Shown: positions 35,170 to 46,771 of the stretch, in pieces | Numbering within the stretch: the first letter of the stretch is position 1 | Layout of the letters: the number at the start of each line of letters is the position of its first letter | Source of the DNA: Castanea sativa | Taxonomy: Eukaryota; Streptophyta; Magnoliopsida; Fagales; Fagaceae | Assembly: GCF_040712315.1 (NCBI RefSeq) | Contig: NC_134013.1 | Coordinates: 6,421,001-6,485,000 of the forward strand | DNA: 64,000 nt | Direction: 5' to 3' | The notes under the pieces: generated by a model | What the model was told of the DNA's origin: nothing | The model's database searches: none | What the model saw: the letters and a program-made list of their open reading frames with translations, nothing else | Translations under genes and position numbers: made by a program

Positions 35170-35610
35170 AAATCACTTGCACAGACATCTGCAGAAGACT
35201 GTTGAGGTCAACGTTGCTTATTTTTGACTAATAAATCTAAGGACTTCTTGATTGCTTTATATTACTAAATGCTAATTGATGTACTGCCTGACCCCTCTGC
35301 ACGACTATAATGAACAATTGGTCAATGTGATCGAATTAGCCTCAGAGCAAATTGGTTTTCTACATTTTTTCTCCCCACAAGATATTCTAGGAATTTCTCA
35401 TTGCATTCTACGGGGTAATGGGCATGGATGATAAATATGACCTACTTTGTTGTATGGAGCTAAAAAAATATTTTGGCCCCGTTCATCTATCTCTAAGCTC
35501 TGCAATGGTCTCAATATTGGGATTCATAATTGTTTGTTTCAAAAGCATAATAAGCTCTTTTGTGTGAACTCCAAGCTTTGACTCTTGACTCTCTTACATT
35601 TTGTTATCGG
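35170..35610. repeat. Old duplicated block, copy A
   Basis: Weakly similar in the same order to 37690-38375: TTGAGGTCAA, GATTGCTTTAT, AACAATTGGTCAATGTGAT, AAATTGG, TTCAAAAGCA and CAAGCTTTGACT. No coding sequence is visible. It could be a duplicated promoter or untranslated region of a lost gene. Confidence 0.5.
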
Positions 35611-35837
35611 CACCAGGATCTTTAGGAAGATAATGTCATGTGACTCGTGTTGATGGCACCCAACCACATATTAGAATTCGAGGCATTCAAATAGATAGAA
35701 TTTTGTCAGTTCGACCAATGGTATGTTCCTTCAATAGCCTCTTTTTCCTCGGTCTATATCTTGTTTTTGTGCTAGCAAATCAAATAATTCAAACTCCACA
35801 AACAGGGGGATGTGCGAGTGTGGGACACTCCCAAGGA

Positions 35838-36425
35838 CTAAAACAACTTTGGAAACGAGATATTCTAAGAATAATTTCCACAAGCAACAGCCACAGTCAA
35901 ATTATGGCCAAGCAATTCTACTAGCAACTTTTTTTTTTTTTTTTTCAACTTGTTGAGATGAAAAATTGTGGATTAGAATAATATTATTTTGAGTAATGTC
36001 TATTTCACACTTGCATTTTTTGCACAGAAGTCATCTCTTAGGAGAAGTTATATTTTTTTGCACAGAAGTCATTATTTTAAAAGAAGTCACAATTTCCAAG
36101 TTAAAAGTCACAATTTCCAAGTTAAAAGTCATGATTTAAGTTCAAATAATTGAGTGGTATGTACTACATATGTAAGTAAGTGAATGTGTGCAATAAACAT
36201 TTCTCTATTACCTTTATATTTTTTCTCTATTATCTTTACATGGAAGTGGAACTACCACTTATTCCACTTTCCATATGTATAAATCACAGTGGTTCCAAGT
36301 AGTAAAAAAGATTTGTAAAAAGTTGTGTCCTTAGCATTGTTCGTCATAATTTGACTGTGTATTGGCTGTTGGTTGTTGTAATTGTTCTTAGAATATCCCT
36401 GACTCCAGATTTGTTTTGGTTCAGG
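35838..36425. repeat. Inverted repeat with 85-bp arms
   Basis: Arm 1 (about 35838-35922) holds GATATTCTAAGAATAATTTC and ACAGTCAAATTATGGCCAAG. Arm 2 (about 36332-36425, read on the - strand) holds GATATTCTAAGAACAATTAC and ACAGTCAAATTATGACGAAC. The spacer is about 410 bp and includes a doubled AGTCACAATTTCCAAGTTAA at 36083-36128. Similarity of the arms is near 75-80% by eye. Confidence 0.65.
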
Positions 36426-37689
36426 AAAGGAGATGGAACTCCAAAATGAACTAACGTAAAGACATGACAAGACCTTTGAATGTATCGCTAAACGCTAATC
36501 ATTAATCAAAGACCAATCACTCTAGTCTAGGAGCCTTGTCATCCCCAAGTTGCAAGTGCTCTTATGATTGGAAGTGCTATTGCCTTTTACAATTTTGTGC
36601 TTCCGCACGGCACCTAATGTTATCTCCATTCAAAACAAAACAGATAAAAAGATATTATAATAGAAAGGGAAAGAACAAAGAATTTTCGTAGTTTTCATTA
36701 TGTGTTGAATTGCATATAAATTTATTTATGATATTGGTTTATGCGTTCATGAAATCTTCAAAAATATGTCTCTTGGCGGTTCATTATTGGGTTTATTATC
36801 ATCTGAAACGTGTCTGTCTACCAATCACCACTATAGGCCCACATAAGAAAATGAAATCAAAGTTAAGGTTATGACAAAGTGATAGTTGCAGTTACACAAA
36901 TGAGAAGCACCATGCATTTCTCTTTGACCATTTGCATAAAGACGATGCAGAAGACAATGTAAAATAGAAAAAAAAGTGTTCAATTTAATATATTCAAGCC
37001 CCAAAATTATCCTGTTTAAAGTGACATTAACACTATTTATTTTGTATTTTTTTATTCATTCTTTATACGTTCCGAGGGTCAAGGAAGATAAACAATTAAA
37101 AAATAAAAAATTGATATTTAAATGATATAAAGTGTAGAATAGATAATCTGATGGAAGTATTTATTGTGTAAATAGAAAAAAGTCCACTTTTATGCTAAAA
37201 CAAACAAAAATTTTTGTACAAGCTGATGCGGATGAGCTGCAAAAAAAAAAAAAAAAGCAAGTTATTTGTGTATAATTTGTAACTCAGCTTGGCAAGAACT
37301 TTCATATTGGTTTTTTTTTTTTTTAATAATTTTATTGTTAAACAACCCAACCCTAATATTGACTTGGTAAATGGTAGTTTAGATGTGAGCATGCTTGTAA
37401 AAAATAATTTTTGCGACCAAGCAAACAAAAAGCTTATAATTTTCAATATTTGATCTCATAGACTCTGGTTCAATGCTACCGAGTCCACACTGTGCATTTG
37501 GAACCCTATGCAAGGAATCAACAAGTGATGCCAAGTTCCTAATCCTATTGTGTTCTAGAATCCTTCAATGAGTTCAATGCATACGAAATCATGACCAAGT
37601 CTCTTTTTCAAAAAAATAAAAAATATATAAAAAAATCCACATATTCTCTTGTTTAATCAGATTCTTCATCGATTCACATGGACAGCCAA

Positions 37690-38375
37690 CTACAAAGAAA
37701 ACTTTGAGGTCAATGTATATATATTCTGCATAAATATCTTTTTGACTGGCTAATATATTGGAACCTGATTGATTGCTTTATGCGACTAAAGGGGTCTATT
37801 GCATTGTTATGGTGGTTAACTAACAATTAGTCGATATGATATAACTGAGCTTAGATGTTAGAACAATTTGGCCTGTAAACTTTCCTAAAGAAATCCTATG
37901 ATTTTTGTAATTGCTGAATTAGCTATATTACCTTGGTTAGAATTTAGAGGCAATAATAATTAGCACCCCTCGTGCAGCATTTAATGTTAAAAGTGATAAT
38001 TATCTCGTGTTTAGCTGTTTGAAAATCGTTTATCTAACTTTTTAAAAATTAAATATAATAAATAGGTGACTCATATGAAATTCATAAATAGTAAAAAAAA
38101 AAAAAAGCAATAAACTAACTTGTAAGCACATCTAAAACGAGCATTATGTATACAACTTTATGCTTTTAAAGCAATCCTTTTTCCTTTCTCTTTACTAATG
38201 TGGTAATGATTCATGGATCCCAAACTAGGATCTAGTTTCTACTGACCTAAAAGAAACGTTTAACCTAGTTCTTCTACCCATCTTTTAGAGTGAGATTAAA
38301 ACTGTAGCCTGTTTGATTCAAAAGCACTACCCCATGTATGACTTTCAAAGCTTTGACTGATAGCTCTCTCTCTCT
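37690..38375. repeat. Old duplicated block, copy B
   Basis: Counterpart of 35170-35610, with an added stretch of about 250 bp in the middle (37950-38270). It ends just before the (CT)n tract. Confidence 0.48.
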
Positions 38376-38391
38376 CTCTCTCTCTCTCTCT
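38362..38391. repeat. (CT)n microsatellite
   Basis: About 15 CT units. The following sequence (38400-38640), with a pyrimidine-rich CTTCTTCGGTCGGTC region, resembles a gene leader but no ORF follows. Confidence 0.85.
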
Positions 38392-38689
38392 TCATTGTAT
38401 AACGAAGTAATTAAAATAATTATTTCTAGTTGACGAGGGGCATGGTGGTCATTTCGCTCGTCAACGAGAGAGCATTGTATTTGTGGGGTGCAACGTTGTC
38501 TCCTCCACTTATTAAAACAGTAGTCAATATCCGATCCATACAGTTACTTTGCATCTTTTTTCTTCACTCATCTTCTTCGGTCGGTCAATTGTTTTGTTTT
38601 TAATAATAATAAGAACTTGTGCTTTCATTTCAGATTTCACCACGCCTAAAATGTCTCCAATCAAATCGACGGGAAAATACAAGATATTT

Positions 38690-38778
38690 TAAATGCATGT
38701 ATCTTTCCACTCACATGAAGGTGGGTCCCACACTTTTGGGGCTCACCCTCATGTGAATGTGAGGATGCATGTATCCGA
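38690..38778. repeat. Short foldback (MITE-like) element
   Basis: Left half ATGCATGTATC...CACTCACATGAAGGTGGGTC and right half GGCTCACCCTCATGTGAATG...GATGCATGTATC can pair over about 35 bases around a short loop at about 38733. This is an imperfect hairpin with roughly 70% pairing. Confidence 0.6.
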
Positions 38779-39124
38779 AACACCTTATACTACCTCCAAA
38801 TGAACCCATACACAAAACATTTCACAGATCTTGTTCATACATATCAAATTTAGGTATAGTGTTTTTAGGCATTTTTTTATAGTTGTGTTATTAATACAAA
38901 AAAAAGATTATCGCTTATTTAGTAATTAATATTATCTTTTTTCATGTATAATATAATATAATTATGTTATTTATTGGTTAATGTAATTACAAAAATTGAA
39001 TTTAATTGGAAAACCTAGAATATAACACCAAATGTTTCTTAATTTTTGTCATTTTCAAAAATATTGACATGATTTGTTATGAGAATGTTAAAATAGATAA
39101 GTGAGAATATAAAGATAGATAAAC

Positions 39125-39485
39125 TTTGAAATAAAAAAAATTTGCTTGAAGATAGGATTGATCCCCACCATTGAGGAATATGTGATAAAAAGTCACTTCA
39201 AATGGTTTGATCATTTAAAGGAAAACAATTAATACAACTGTAAGAAAGAATGAGTTGATTCCAGTTGTGAGAACAAAAGAGGGTCATAAGAGGAGGACCA
39301 TAAATAACATTAATAAAAATAGTAAGGACATATCAAGTAAAAAATACTTGGGGAGTTTGAGTTTGAATATAATAGAATGAATAAAAAAAAATACATATGG
39401 TCAACACTAATTAGTCTATTGAGCATCTATAATTATTCCTAAAATTTTAGGACTAAGATATGTGGTTGTTGTTGTGAATGATATA
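39125..39485 (+). mobile_element. RTE-type LINE 3' fragment
   Basis: Broken frames recall the end of plant RTE reverse transcriptase: MVWSFKG-like wording where the family has a WFGHVQRR phrase, VRTKEGHKRR, VRTYQVKNTWGV and KKIHMVNTN. It is followed by CTAATTAGTCTATTGAG, AAAATTTTAGGACTAAG and GTTGTTGTTGTGAATG, the 3' tail also seen at 62020-62100. Many stops; a relic. Confidence 0.6.
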
Positions 39486-40496
39486 TAATAAAAGTTGTGT
39501 CAATTGATAAATTCATGTGAAAATGATGTTTCAATCACAACTTTATTATTATCTGGCGAGTTATGAAAATGTTGTAAACAAAATTATGTGCTTATTAACA
39601 TTGCTATTTTAGTGGCGTCTTGCATTTCTAGGCTGATATTTAGAATCCAAATAAAAATTTTTGTTATTCCAAAACCACTAAAATTAATAACATGTTTACA
39701 AATCATGAAAAGTTGAAGTACTTTAGTTAGCAAATAAAACTTAGTTTTTGTCATTTTTAAATCAATTTAAGACACCTTTCAAAAAAACAAAACAAAAAAC
39801 GGGACTTTCTCAACTTCAGTATGATGATTTGCTTCTTCTTTTTTGGCTGCTCTAGATAGGGAACTTAAATTTGGTTTGTGAACAATGCAAGCAACAAAAT
39901 TAGGCGGAAGCGTGTTGAGTTTTCCTAATAAAGTCCATTACGCTAATCAAGCAATATTATATTTAAATTCATTATCGATCCTGCTTTTGGTTTCTGTGAA
40001 TCTATGGATTTCATAAGAAAACTTGACTTTTTTTCTTAGGCTGTGTAAAATACTAAAATTGTATAAATGGTACGGACTTTTATGCTTGGAAAGTTTAGTA
40101 CAAAGTGATTACTAATCACCGCTGTAAAAGGTTGACCAGTACAAAGTGATTACTATTTTTTTAATATGAAAAAGTGATTACTATTTGAAACTTGCGGTCG
40201 TGACTTATGTGAATGAGACCAGCATTAGTCAATAGTGAACTGGTTAATGCTCCATACAACACATTTACTATACATGGTTAAGTTCAAAAAAGAGAAACCG
40301 CATGTACTCAAACAAGATATGACTCCAAATTCTTTCTGAAAAAGAAAAGAAAAAGATATGACTCCCAAATTGAGACTTGTTGGTCTCATTGATTCATTTC
40401 TAATTAAAATTAACAAATTATGTTTAACAAAAAAAAAAGTTAACAAATTAAATTTAACTAGTGGTATAACTGTATAAGGTTAATGAGAATAGAAGT
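39486..40496. other. Spacer before element 3
   Basis: AT-rich, no gene or domain seen. It ends with GAAGT (40492-40496), the left target-duplication copy of element 3. Confidence 0.55.
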
Positions 40497-41298
40497 TGTA
40501 GGAATAAAGGGCCCAAATATGAGTATTGGACCGTGGGCCGTATCCGAGAGTATCAAGTAGTCTGAGGACAAGTAATAGTGGCGGAGACCTACATGATAGT
40601 GGTTCGTGGAAGGAATTCGGTCATAAGGAACTGTAAATGTTGTCCGAGGAGAAGTGCGTCCTCGACTAAACAGAGTAGAGGTCATAAGTCCGACTTTTCG
40701 TCAAGAACAAGGCACCAGACGATCATACTGGCAATAATAAACATTAGGTGGGGATAAGACAAAAGAGAGCTTAAAAATATCTGAGAAGAAAGTTGCTACC
40801 ACCGCATTGAATGCTTTGCAGCTAACTCCCTGGCCGCATTAATGTGGAGGTAATACCTGAATAGTAACATTCAGCCTTACAGCTATCCACAAAGATTTCA
40901 AGAAAGTGCTAATGGGACAAGTATCAAAATCAGCAATTTGATCTACACGTGGAGGGCTGAGATGGAGAGAGGAAGGGGAATATAAAGAAGAAAACCCCAT
41001 TACAAGAGGGGGTCAAAAAATCTAAGGGAAAATGACTGTACACTAAAGAACTGTAATTTTAGTTAAGTCTAAGAGAATTATATAAGAACAATCTTCCTCA
41101 GAATTTGCCGAGGAGGATTTTTCTTGCTCAAAAATGTTTGTTTCATGCTTTCCAATAGCAACTAACCTACTATGATCATTATACACCTAACTCATTGAAA
41201 GTTTAGTTTCAAGCCCACTCTCTACAAACTTATTGATTTGGGTTCTTTGGGCCATTGACCTTTCTTTTGGGCTTTGGGAGCAAAACGTGCCCCTTATA
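40497..41298 (+). repeat. Element 3 5' LTR and promoter
   Basis: 802 bp, TGTAGGAATAAAG to CTTATA; the final ACA has become ATA. TATAAAG at 40981-40987 is a good TATA box. CCTCAG...CCGAGG near 41098-41116 is the family hairpin with one base changed. Confidence 0.93.
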
Positions 41299-41317
41299 AT
41301 TGACGCTGTCTGTGGGG
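41299..41317 (+). other. Element 3 primer binding site fused to integrase
   Basis: ATTGACGCTGTCTGTGGGG, then ACTGATTACTTCACAAAAG, which is integrase-core coding (DYFTK). Element 2 shows CTTGTGGGGACCAACTACTT at the corresponding integrase position, so TGTGGGG is common to both sides of the junction. Confidence 0.82.
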
Positions 41318-42097
41318 ACTGATTACTTCACAAAAGTGGGTAGAGGCCGAGCCACTAGCCAATATTAGGGATGTGGATGCAAAGAAGTTTGTATGAAAAA
41401 CATTGTCACTTGATTTGAGATTCCTCACACTCTCATCTCAGACAATGGGCTTCAATTTGATAGTAAAGCTTTCAGAAGGTACTGTTATGAATTGGGCATT
41501 AGGAAAAAATATTCAACTCCAACTTATCCACAGGGGAATGGGCAGGCTGAGGCTGTTAATAAGGTTATAGTGAATGAGCTTAAGAAGAGGTTGGACGAGG
41601 CAAATGGTAGATGGATGGAAGAGCTACCACATGTTCTTTGGACATATCGGACTACTCCTTGTCGGTAAATTGGGGAAACACCATTTTCAATGACTTATGG
41701 ATCCGAGGCTATGATCCCTTTAGAGACTGGATTTCCAATGCTGAGGACGAGCTTGTTCACTTCAGACAACAATGATAACTTATTGGAAAAAAGTCTAGAT
41801 TTGATCGAAGAACGAAGAGAAACTGTCATGGTTCAGCTAGTATATTATCAGCAAAAGCTCAAATAGGGGTATGATACAGGCGTGAGGGTAAAGTCATTAG
41901 CACCTGGTGACTTGGTATTGAAGAAAGTTGTGGGTACTGCAAAAAACCCAACATGGGGAAAGTTGGGGCCCAATTGGAAAGGGCCATACCGTATTACCTC
42001 GGTAGCTGGTATAGGTGCTTATTTTCTAGAAAACTTAGATAAAAAGGTTATACCATGCCTTTGGAATGTAAATAACCTACGAAGGTATTACTATTAA
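41318..42097 (+). pseudogene. Element 3 integrase remnant
   Basis: Starts inside the core at DYFTK, so the first catalytic Asp and the zinc-binding N-terminus are absent. LISDNGLQFDSKAF with the second Asp and PQGNGQAEAVNKV with the Glu remain, then GETPFSMTYGSEAMIPLETG, GDLVLKKVVGTAKNPTWGKL and a C-terminus NNLRRYYY with TAA at 42095-42097. Breaks: a base gained near 41337, TGA for Trp near 41393, TGA for Arg near 41412, TAA near 41666 and TAG near 41863. It cannot encode a working enzyme. Confidence 0.9.
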
Positions 42098-42153
42098 TTA
42101 AAGGTATCTTTGCCACATTTTTGTTTATAATGTTATATATTGTGTGTTCTATT

Positions 42154-42475
42154 TCTATAAGTATTAAACAGAACCTTGGTCATGCCTGATTCCTTGGACC
42201 ACATACCTTGGGTAAATTAATACTCCTCATTATTTATTTAAGTATCAAACAGAATATTGATCATGCTTGGTTCCTTGGACCACATATCTTGGGTAAATTA
42301 ATACTCCTCATTATTTGTTTAAGTATTAAATAGAAACTTGGTCATGCCTGGCTTCTCGGACCACATACCTTGGGTAAATTAATACTTCTCATTATTTATC
42401 TAAGTGTTAAACAGAACCTTGGTCATGTCTGGTTTCTCGGACCACATACTTTGGGTAAATTAACACCTACAACTA
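42154..42475. repeat. Element 3 tandem array
   Basis: Four units of about 80 bp: AAGTATTAAACAGAACCTTG, GTCATGCCTG, TTCCTTGGACCACATACCTT, GGGTAAATTAATACTCCTCA, TTATTTATT. Clearly related to the element 2 unit but shorter in copy number. It lies between the pol stop (42097) and the aORF stop (42982). Confidence 0.9.
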
Positions 42476-42981
42476 CCTGGATCTATTGCTAAGTGGAGTG
42501 TTATGTGAAGCCTTGGATAGATAGATGCTTCGCCATTGTTTGAAGTTAAGAAGGGAATCCTAAAGTACATATAATCCTTTGAGCTACTTATCTCAGGTAC
42601 ATAAAGTATGTTTTGAAGTTAAATTACACTTCGTTAAATGCTATAGGCTTGGAAAGGTTAGCCTATTATATTGCCAGTTGCATGGAATGTAGTAGTTAGA
42701 TTGCCACTTGTATAAATAACTGTTTAAATTGAGAATGAAGATATATCTTGAATCAAAAGAAACTATAAGTTATGCTTATGATAGTTAAGTACTGACTAGA
42801 AGTGAAATCATGTTTAATTTTTCATAAACACAAGGAAACATAAAAGAAGTTAATGTTTTTCATTAAGTAAGGCTTTCAAAAGGCAAGGAAAGCACATATC
42901 TAGGAATGTAAACAACAATTACATTTAGAGAGAAATACACTTAAAAAAAAAAAACAAAACCCACAAAACATAACCAAGGTC
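42476..42981. other. Element 3 spacer between array and aORF end
   Basis: AT-rich element interior, no domain recognised, probably the aORF 3' UTR. Confidence 0.5.
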
Positions 42982-45523
42982 CTATTTGGTCTTGGAGGGA
43001 GGATTGACTTTCGCTATGGCCTTGGCAGGCAGTTTAGGCACTATTGCTGAAGAGGCTGAACCCTTACCCTTAGGATCCTCCTTGGTAGTGAAGGGGAGAG
43101 TCACCAGAACCAGTTCTTGGCTTTAGGAGGCTCCCTTCTCCTTAAAGGAGTTTTTGGGTGCAGGTGGAAGTTTTGTGGCCTCAGGAGCTACCTCTTTTGT
43201 TGGTTCTTTTTCTATAGCACTAGCTTGTTTAGCCTCCTTGGGGGGAAAAGTAGAGGAAGGAGCAGCATCAGTAGGGGCAGTCTGGGTGGACTCTAAAGCT
43301 TTGGAGGTGACCTTAGTTTGGGAGCTTGAGGGGCCTGATATTCTGAGGGTTGAGGGATAGAAGGCATTTTCTACCCTCCTAAGTGGGGAAAAAGCATACA
43401 CCCCAGCTTGGTTTAATACTTCATTCCACACTTGGAGGCAGTAGCCTCTGCACACCCCAGTGACCTGGGCTCTTAAATTTTCTTCTGTTTCTGTTACCCC
43501 TACTTCGTACCTAGCTTGCTCAGCTTTGTCTATAGCCTCTATTGCCTCTACCAGCTTTTTCTTTAGAGCCACTATCTACTCCTGGTTGTAGCTAACTAGT
43601 CCTCAGTTTGGCGGAGTTGTTTGTGTTGATTCTCCACCTGCCTCTCAACCCCCTGCAGAGCAGCCTTTGCACTCTTTTTCTCTCTCTCAGCCTCGGTCAA
43701 CTTCTTGTTTAGGTCTTGAATCCTCTTCTCGGCCAGCGTGAAGGCATCCACAGCAGCTATGCGCCGACCCTCATCCTCCTTCATTTGCCTATGGGAGTTC
43801 TTCACCAGCTCCTCGGCCATGTGCGCAGCTAGAATTGCCTTTAAAAAAAATGATGAGATGAAATAATTGGAACACTTATAAAAAAAAAAATGAAGCACTT
43901 ACTAACGCAAGATCTCTCTTTAGAGTTAGAAACACTTCGTGTTTTTCATGGTCCTCTCGACCATGTCATCAGGTAGTAGTAGGGGCTGCTTTAAGGCATT
44001 TACCATGTATCCAACCTTCCCCTTCTGGAAGTCCCTGATTGAAGAAGCCATGGGAAGGGGAGACCTATTCAGCACCAAAGGAGGGTTCCAAGCTGGGACC
44101 TTAGTGCGATGATCGTGCCCCTTCTCCACAATGGCCCCTTCACTTGAGGACCTCATCTGGATTGTCCTTGCTACTTTGGCCCATTTTTTGGGCTTGGGTT
44201 CTTTGGAGGGGATAACCTCTTCCTCCTCAACTACATCTTTGCCTTTTCAGTCTTGCTTCCTCTTCTTGTCTGCAGGATTAGGCTGAGAGGTTTGGGCAGG
44301 AAGAGGAGTAGGAGGTTTGGTTTGTATGGCCACCTTGGGCACTGTCCCTCCCGCATGAGACTTAAGAAGCTCAAGAAGGCTTGTCTTGGCCTTATGTTGT
44401 AGCATCATTGCGTCAGGTATACTAAGGGCTTTTTGGACACTGCTCACTTATGCGGAGGGAAGGTGGCTGAAGTCAATGTTTGAAGGCTCTAGAGACTGAA
44501 ATTGGTTGAAAACTTCAAAATCCTCCTTGGAGTCTGAAACTTCAACTACTTTTGCTATTTCTTTGGGAATTGGTTGGGAAGGGGTTGCTTCTTCCTCAAT
44601 AGTGCGCTGGAATGACAACTCTATTTGTTGTGTATCTTCTGGAGGGGCGCTAGCAAGGAAGCCAGGTACAACAATATTGATATGCTGCAGTCAAGGATCT
44701 TTCGCCTTTATCATGTACTTAGGGGCTTGGAAACTTGAGGAGATCGGGTTGTAGCTGAGGATTATGTGAGCAGCCTGCAATTGTCCATTAGTGTGCACAA
44801 AGATCTTAATTTTGAGTATCCTCGTCAGATCAGGCTCGTTGACAAGGCTAAAATTTGGGATCGCAGAGTATTTATCTACAAATTCACCAAAAGTAAACAC
44901 AGTGTTAGAGTATAACACATGTAAAATAAGAACCAATTTACAATTGAAAACAGAAGAAGTGAACACAAAAAGTATTAGTGAGTAAATGGGTATTGTTAGA
45001 GTAGTAAACCTAAACCTAAACACCCCACCTGGTGTCCCATCTCGTGTTGGGCAATGAAGTTCATCGTGCCACTCCCTTGAGACAATAAGGAAATCCTTGT
45101 CCGTACCCTTGTTAGTATCAGGGAGACATGATATCAGCCTGATTGCGGGGAACTTGGTTTTCAAATAGTATATTTGGCCTTTAAGGTGTTGACGATTGTA
45201 TATCCAGTTAAGGTTGTGATGGGTGAGGTTCACACCCATCTTTTCTTTAAGGGCGTCTACGCTACCTAAAATCCTAAACACATTAAGGGCGTACTGGGTA
45301 GGTCTGTGGGCAATAAAGAAGTCCCTAGTCACTCTACCCATAGAGATTCTCATTCCTTCCTCTATAAAGGCAATCATAAGGATTACTACTTTCTCCTTTT
45401 GCCTCAGGGCATGCCATTCCCCTCAGTGGCAATACTTGATGGAAACCCTAGGTGGAATACGATAACGGGCTTTAAAGCTCTCTATACCCTTGGGGTGTCT
45501 ACTAAATTAGCGAATCTACCAAT
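42982..45523 (-). pseudogene. Element 3 antisense extra ORF (aORF), start codon lost
   Basis: Inferred exons 45523-45029, 44875-43903 and 43838-42982, with introns at the same places as in element 2 and canonical borders. The codon matching the element 2 start reads ATT (45521-45523) instead of ATG. The N-terminal domain is well kept: MIAFIEEGMRISMGRVTRDF, VNLTHHNLNWIYNRQHLKGQ, SCLPDTNKGTDKDFLIVSRE. A linker has KKRKQD and PKPKKW basic clusters, followed by a coiled coil (AAHMAEELVKNSHRQMKEDE) and a Pro/Ala/Lys-rich tail ending NPPSKTK. Breaks include frameshifts in the first 100 codons and stops near 44247, 43595 and 43122. It is better preserved over its N-terminal domain than the integrase of the same element. 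Confidence 0.76.
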
Positions 45524-45969
45524 TTGAAAAATAATTAAATGTGTTAGGATGACGAGGTGAAATCAGAGGGGCCAAGGAAGAAAATATTCTAAATTTAAGA
45601 AGAAACACTAAAGGTAAGGGCTCCTTGGACTAGTTCTTGAGAGTTGAAACTGCAAAAAGTGGAATAGCCAGAATCTTCGAGCAATATATATAAGGAGGGA
45701 AAAAGTGAGTGGAAGAGTTCCCGCCCAAATCCCCATAAAACGTTTCCATCGTAGGATCTCCATCATACCGTAGGACGTAGGGGACAGGGCATCGAATGAA
45801 ATAAATGTTGGAGCGTCCCGGATGCCAAAGCGTCAGGAGCATGCCTCTTTGTAGTTGAAAAGACACCTACATAGAAAGAAATGACATAAGAGTGAGGAGG
45901 GTAGCCACCAATAAATTGAAATCTCCCTTTTTTCCCGAGGGGCAAAAGAGTGGAATTTCGAGGGGCCAT

Positions 45970-46771
45970 TGTAGGGATAAAGGGCCCAAATATGGGTATT
46001 GGGTCGTGGGCTGTGTCTGAGGACATTAAGTAGTTCGATGACAAGTAATAGTGACGGAGACCTACAGGATAGTGGTCCGTGAAAGGAGTTCGGTCATGAG
46101 GAACTGGAAATGTTGTCCGAGGAGAAGTACCTCCTTGGCTAAACAGAGTAGATGCCATAAGTTCGACCTTTTGTCAAGAACAAGGCACCAGACGATCATA
46201 CTGGCAAGGATAAATATCAGGTGGGGATAAGACAAAAGAGAGTTGAGAAATATCTGAGAAGAAAGTTGCTACCACCGCATTGACTATTCTGCAACTAACT
46301 CCTTGGCTGCATTAATGTGGAGGTGATACCTGAACAGTAACATTCAGTCTTACAACTATCCACAAAGACTTCAAGAAGGTGCTAATGGGACAAGTATCAA
46401 AGCCAGCAATCTGATCTACACGTGGAGGACTGAGTTGGAGTGAAGAATGGGAATATAAGAAGAAAAACCCCATTACAATGGTGGGATCAGAAAATCTAAG
46501 GGAAAATAACTGTACACTGAAGAACTATAATTTTAGTTAAGTCTGAGAGAAATATATAAGAACAGCCTTCCTCGGAATTTGCCGAGGAGGATTTTTCTTG
46601 CTCAAAACTATTTGTTTCATGCTTTCCAATAGCAACTAACCTACTGTGATCATTATACACCTAACTCATTGAAAGTTTAGTTTCAAACCCACTCTCTACA
46701 AATTCATTGATTTGGGCTATTTCGGCCATTGACCTTTCTTTTGGGCTTTGGGAGCAAAACGTGCCCTTACA
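45970..46771 (+). repeat. Element 3 3' LTR
   Basis: 802 bp, preceded by the purine tract TTTCGAGGGGCCAT and followed by GAAGC. CCTCGG (46570-46575) and CCGAGG (46582-46587) form the intact family hairpin. A TATA-like ATATAAG lies near 46450. Confidence 0.93.

Larger units (their letters stand above)
40497..46771 (+). mobile_element. Element 3: internally deleted, non-autonomous Ty3/gypsy element
   Basis: A 6.3-kb element on the + strand with two 802-bp LTRs and flanks GAAGT/GAAGC. The interior has PBS, the integrase core and C-terminus, a short tandem array, the antisense aORF and a purine tract. Gag, protease, RT, both RNase H domains and the integrase N-terminus are missing: the PBS runs straight into the integrase core at TGTGGGGAC (41311-41319). 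The LTRs differ at about 12% of sites over the first 215 bp, so the insertion is old. It needed enzymes from a relative if the deletion predates insertion. Confidence 0.93.

Noticed and set aside
35640..35924. 94-codon + strand frame
   Set aside because: Overlaps one arm of an inverted repeat and has no domain; chance frame.
38400..38660. A gene start after the (CT)n tract
   Set aside because: Leader-like composition but no ORF or exon follows within 1 kb.
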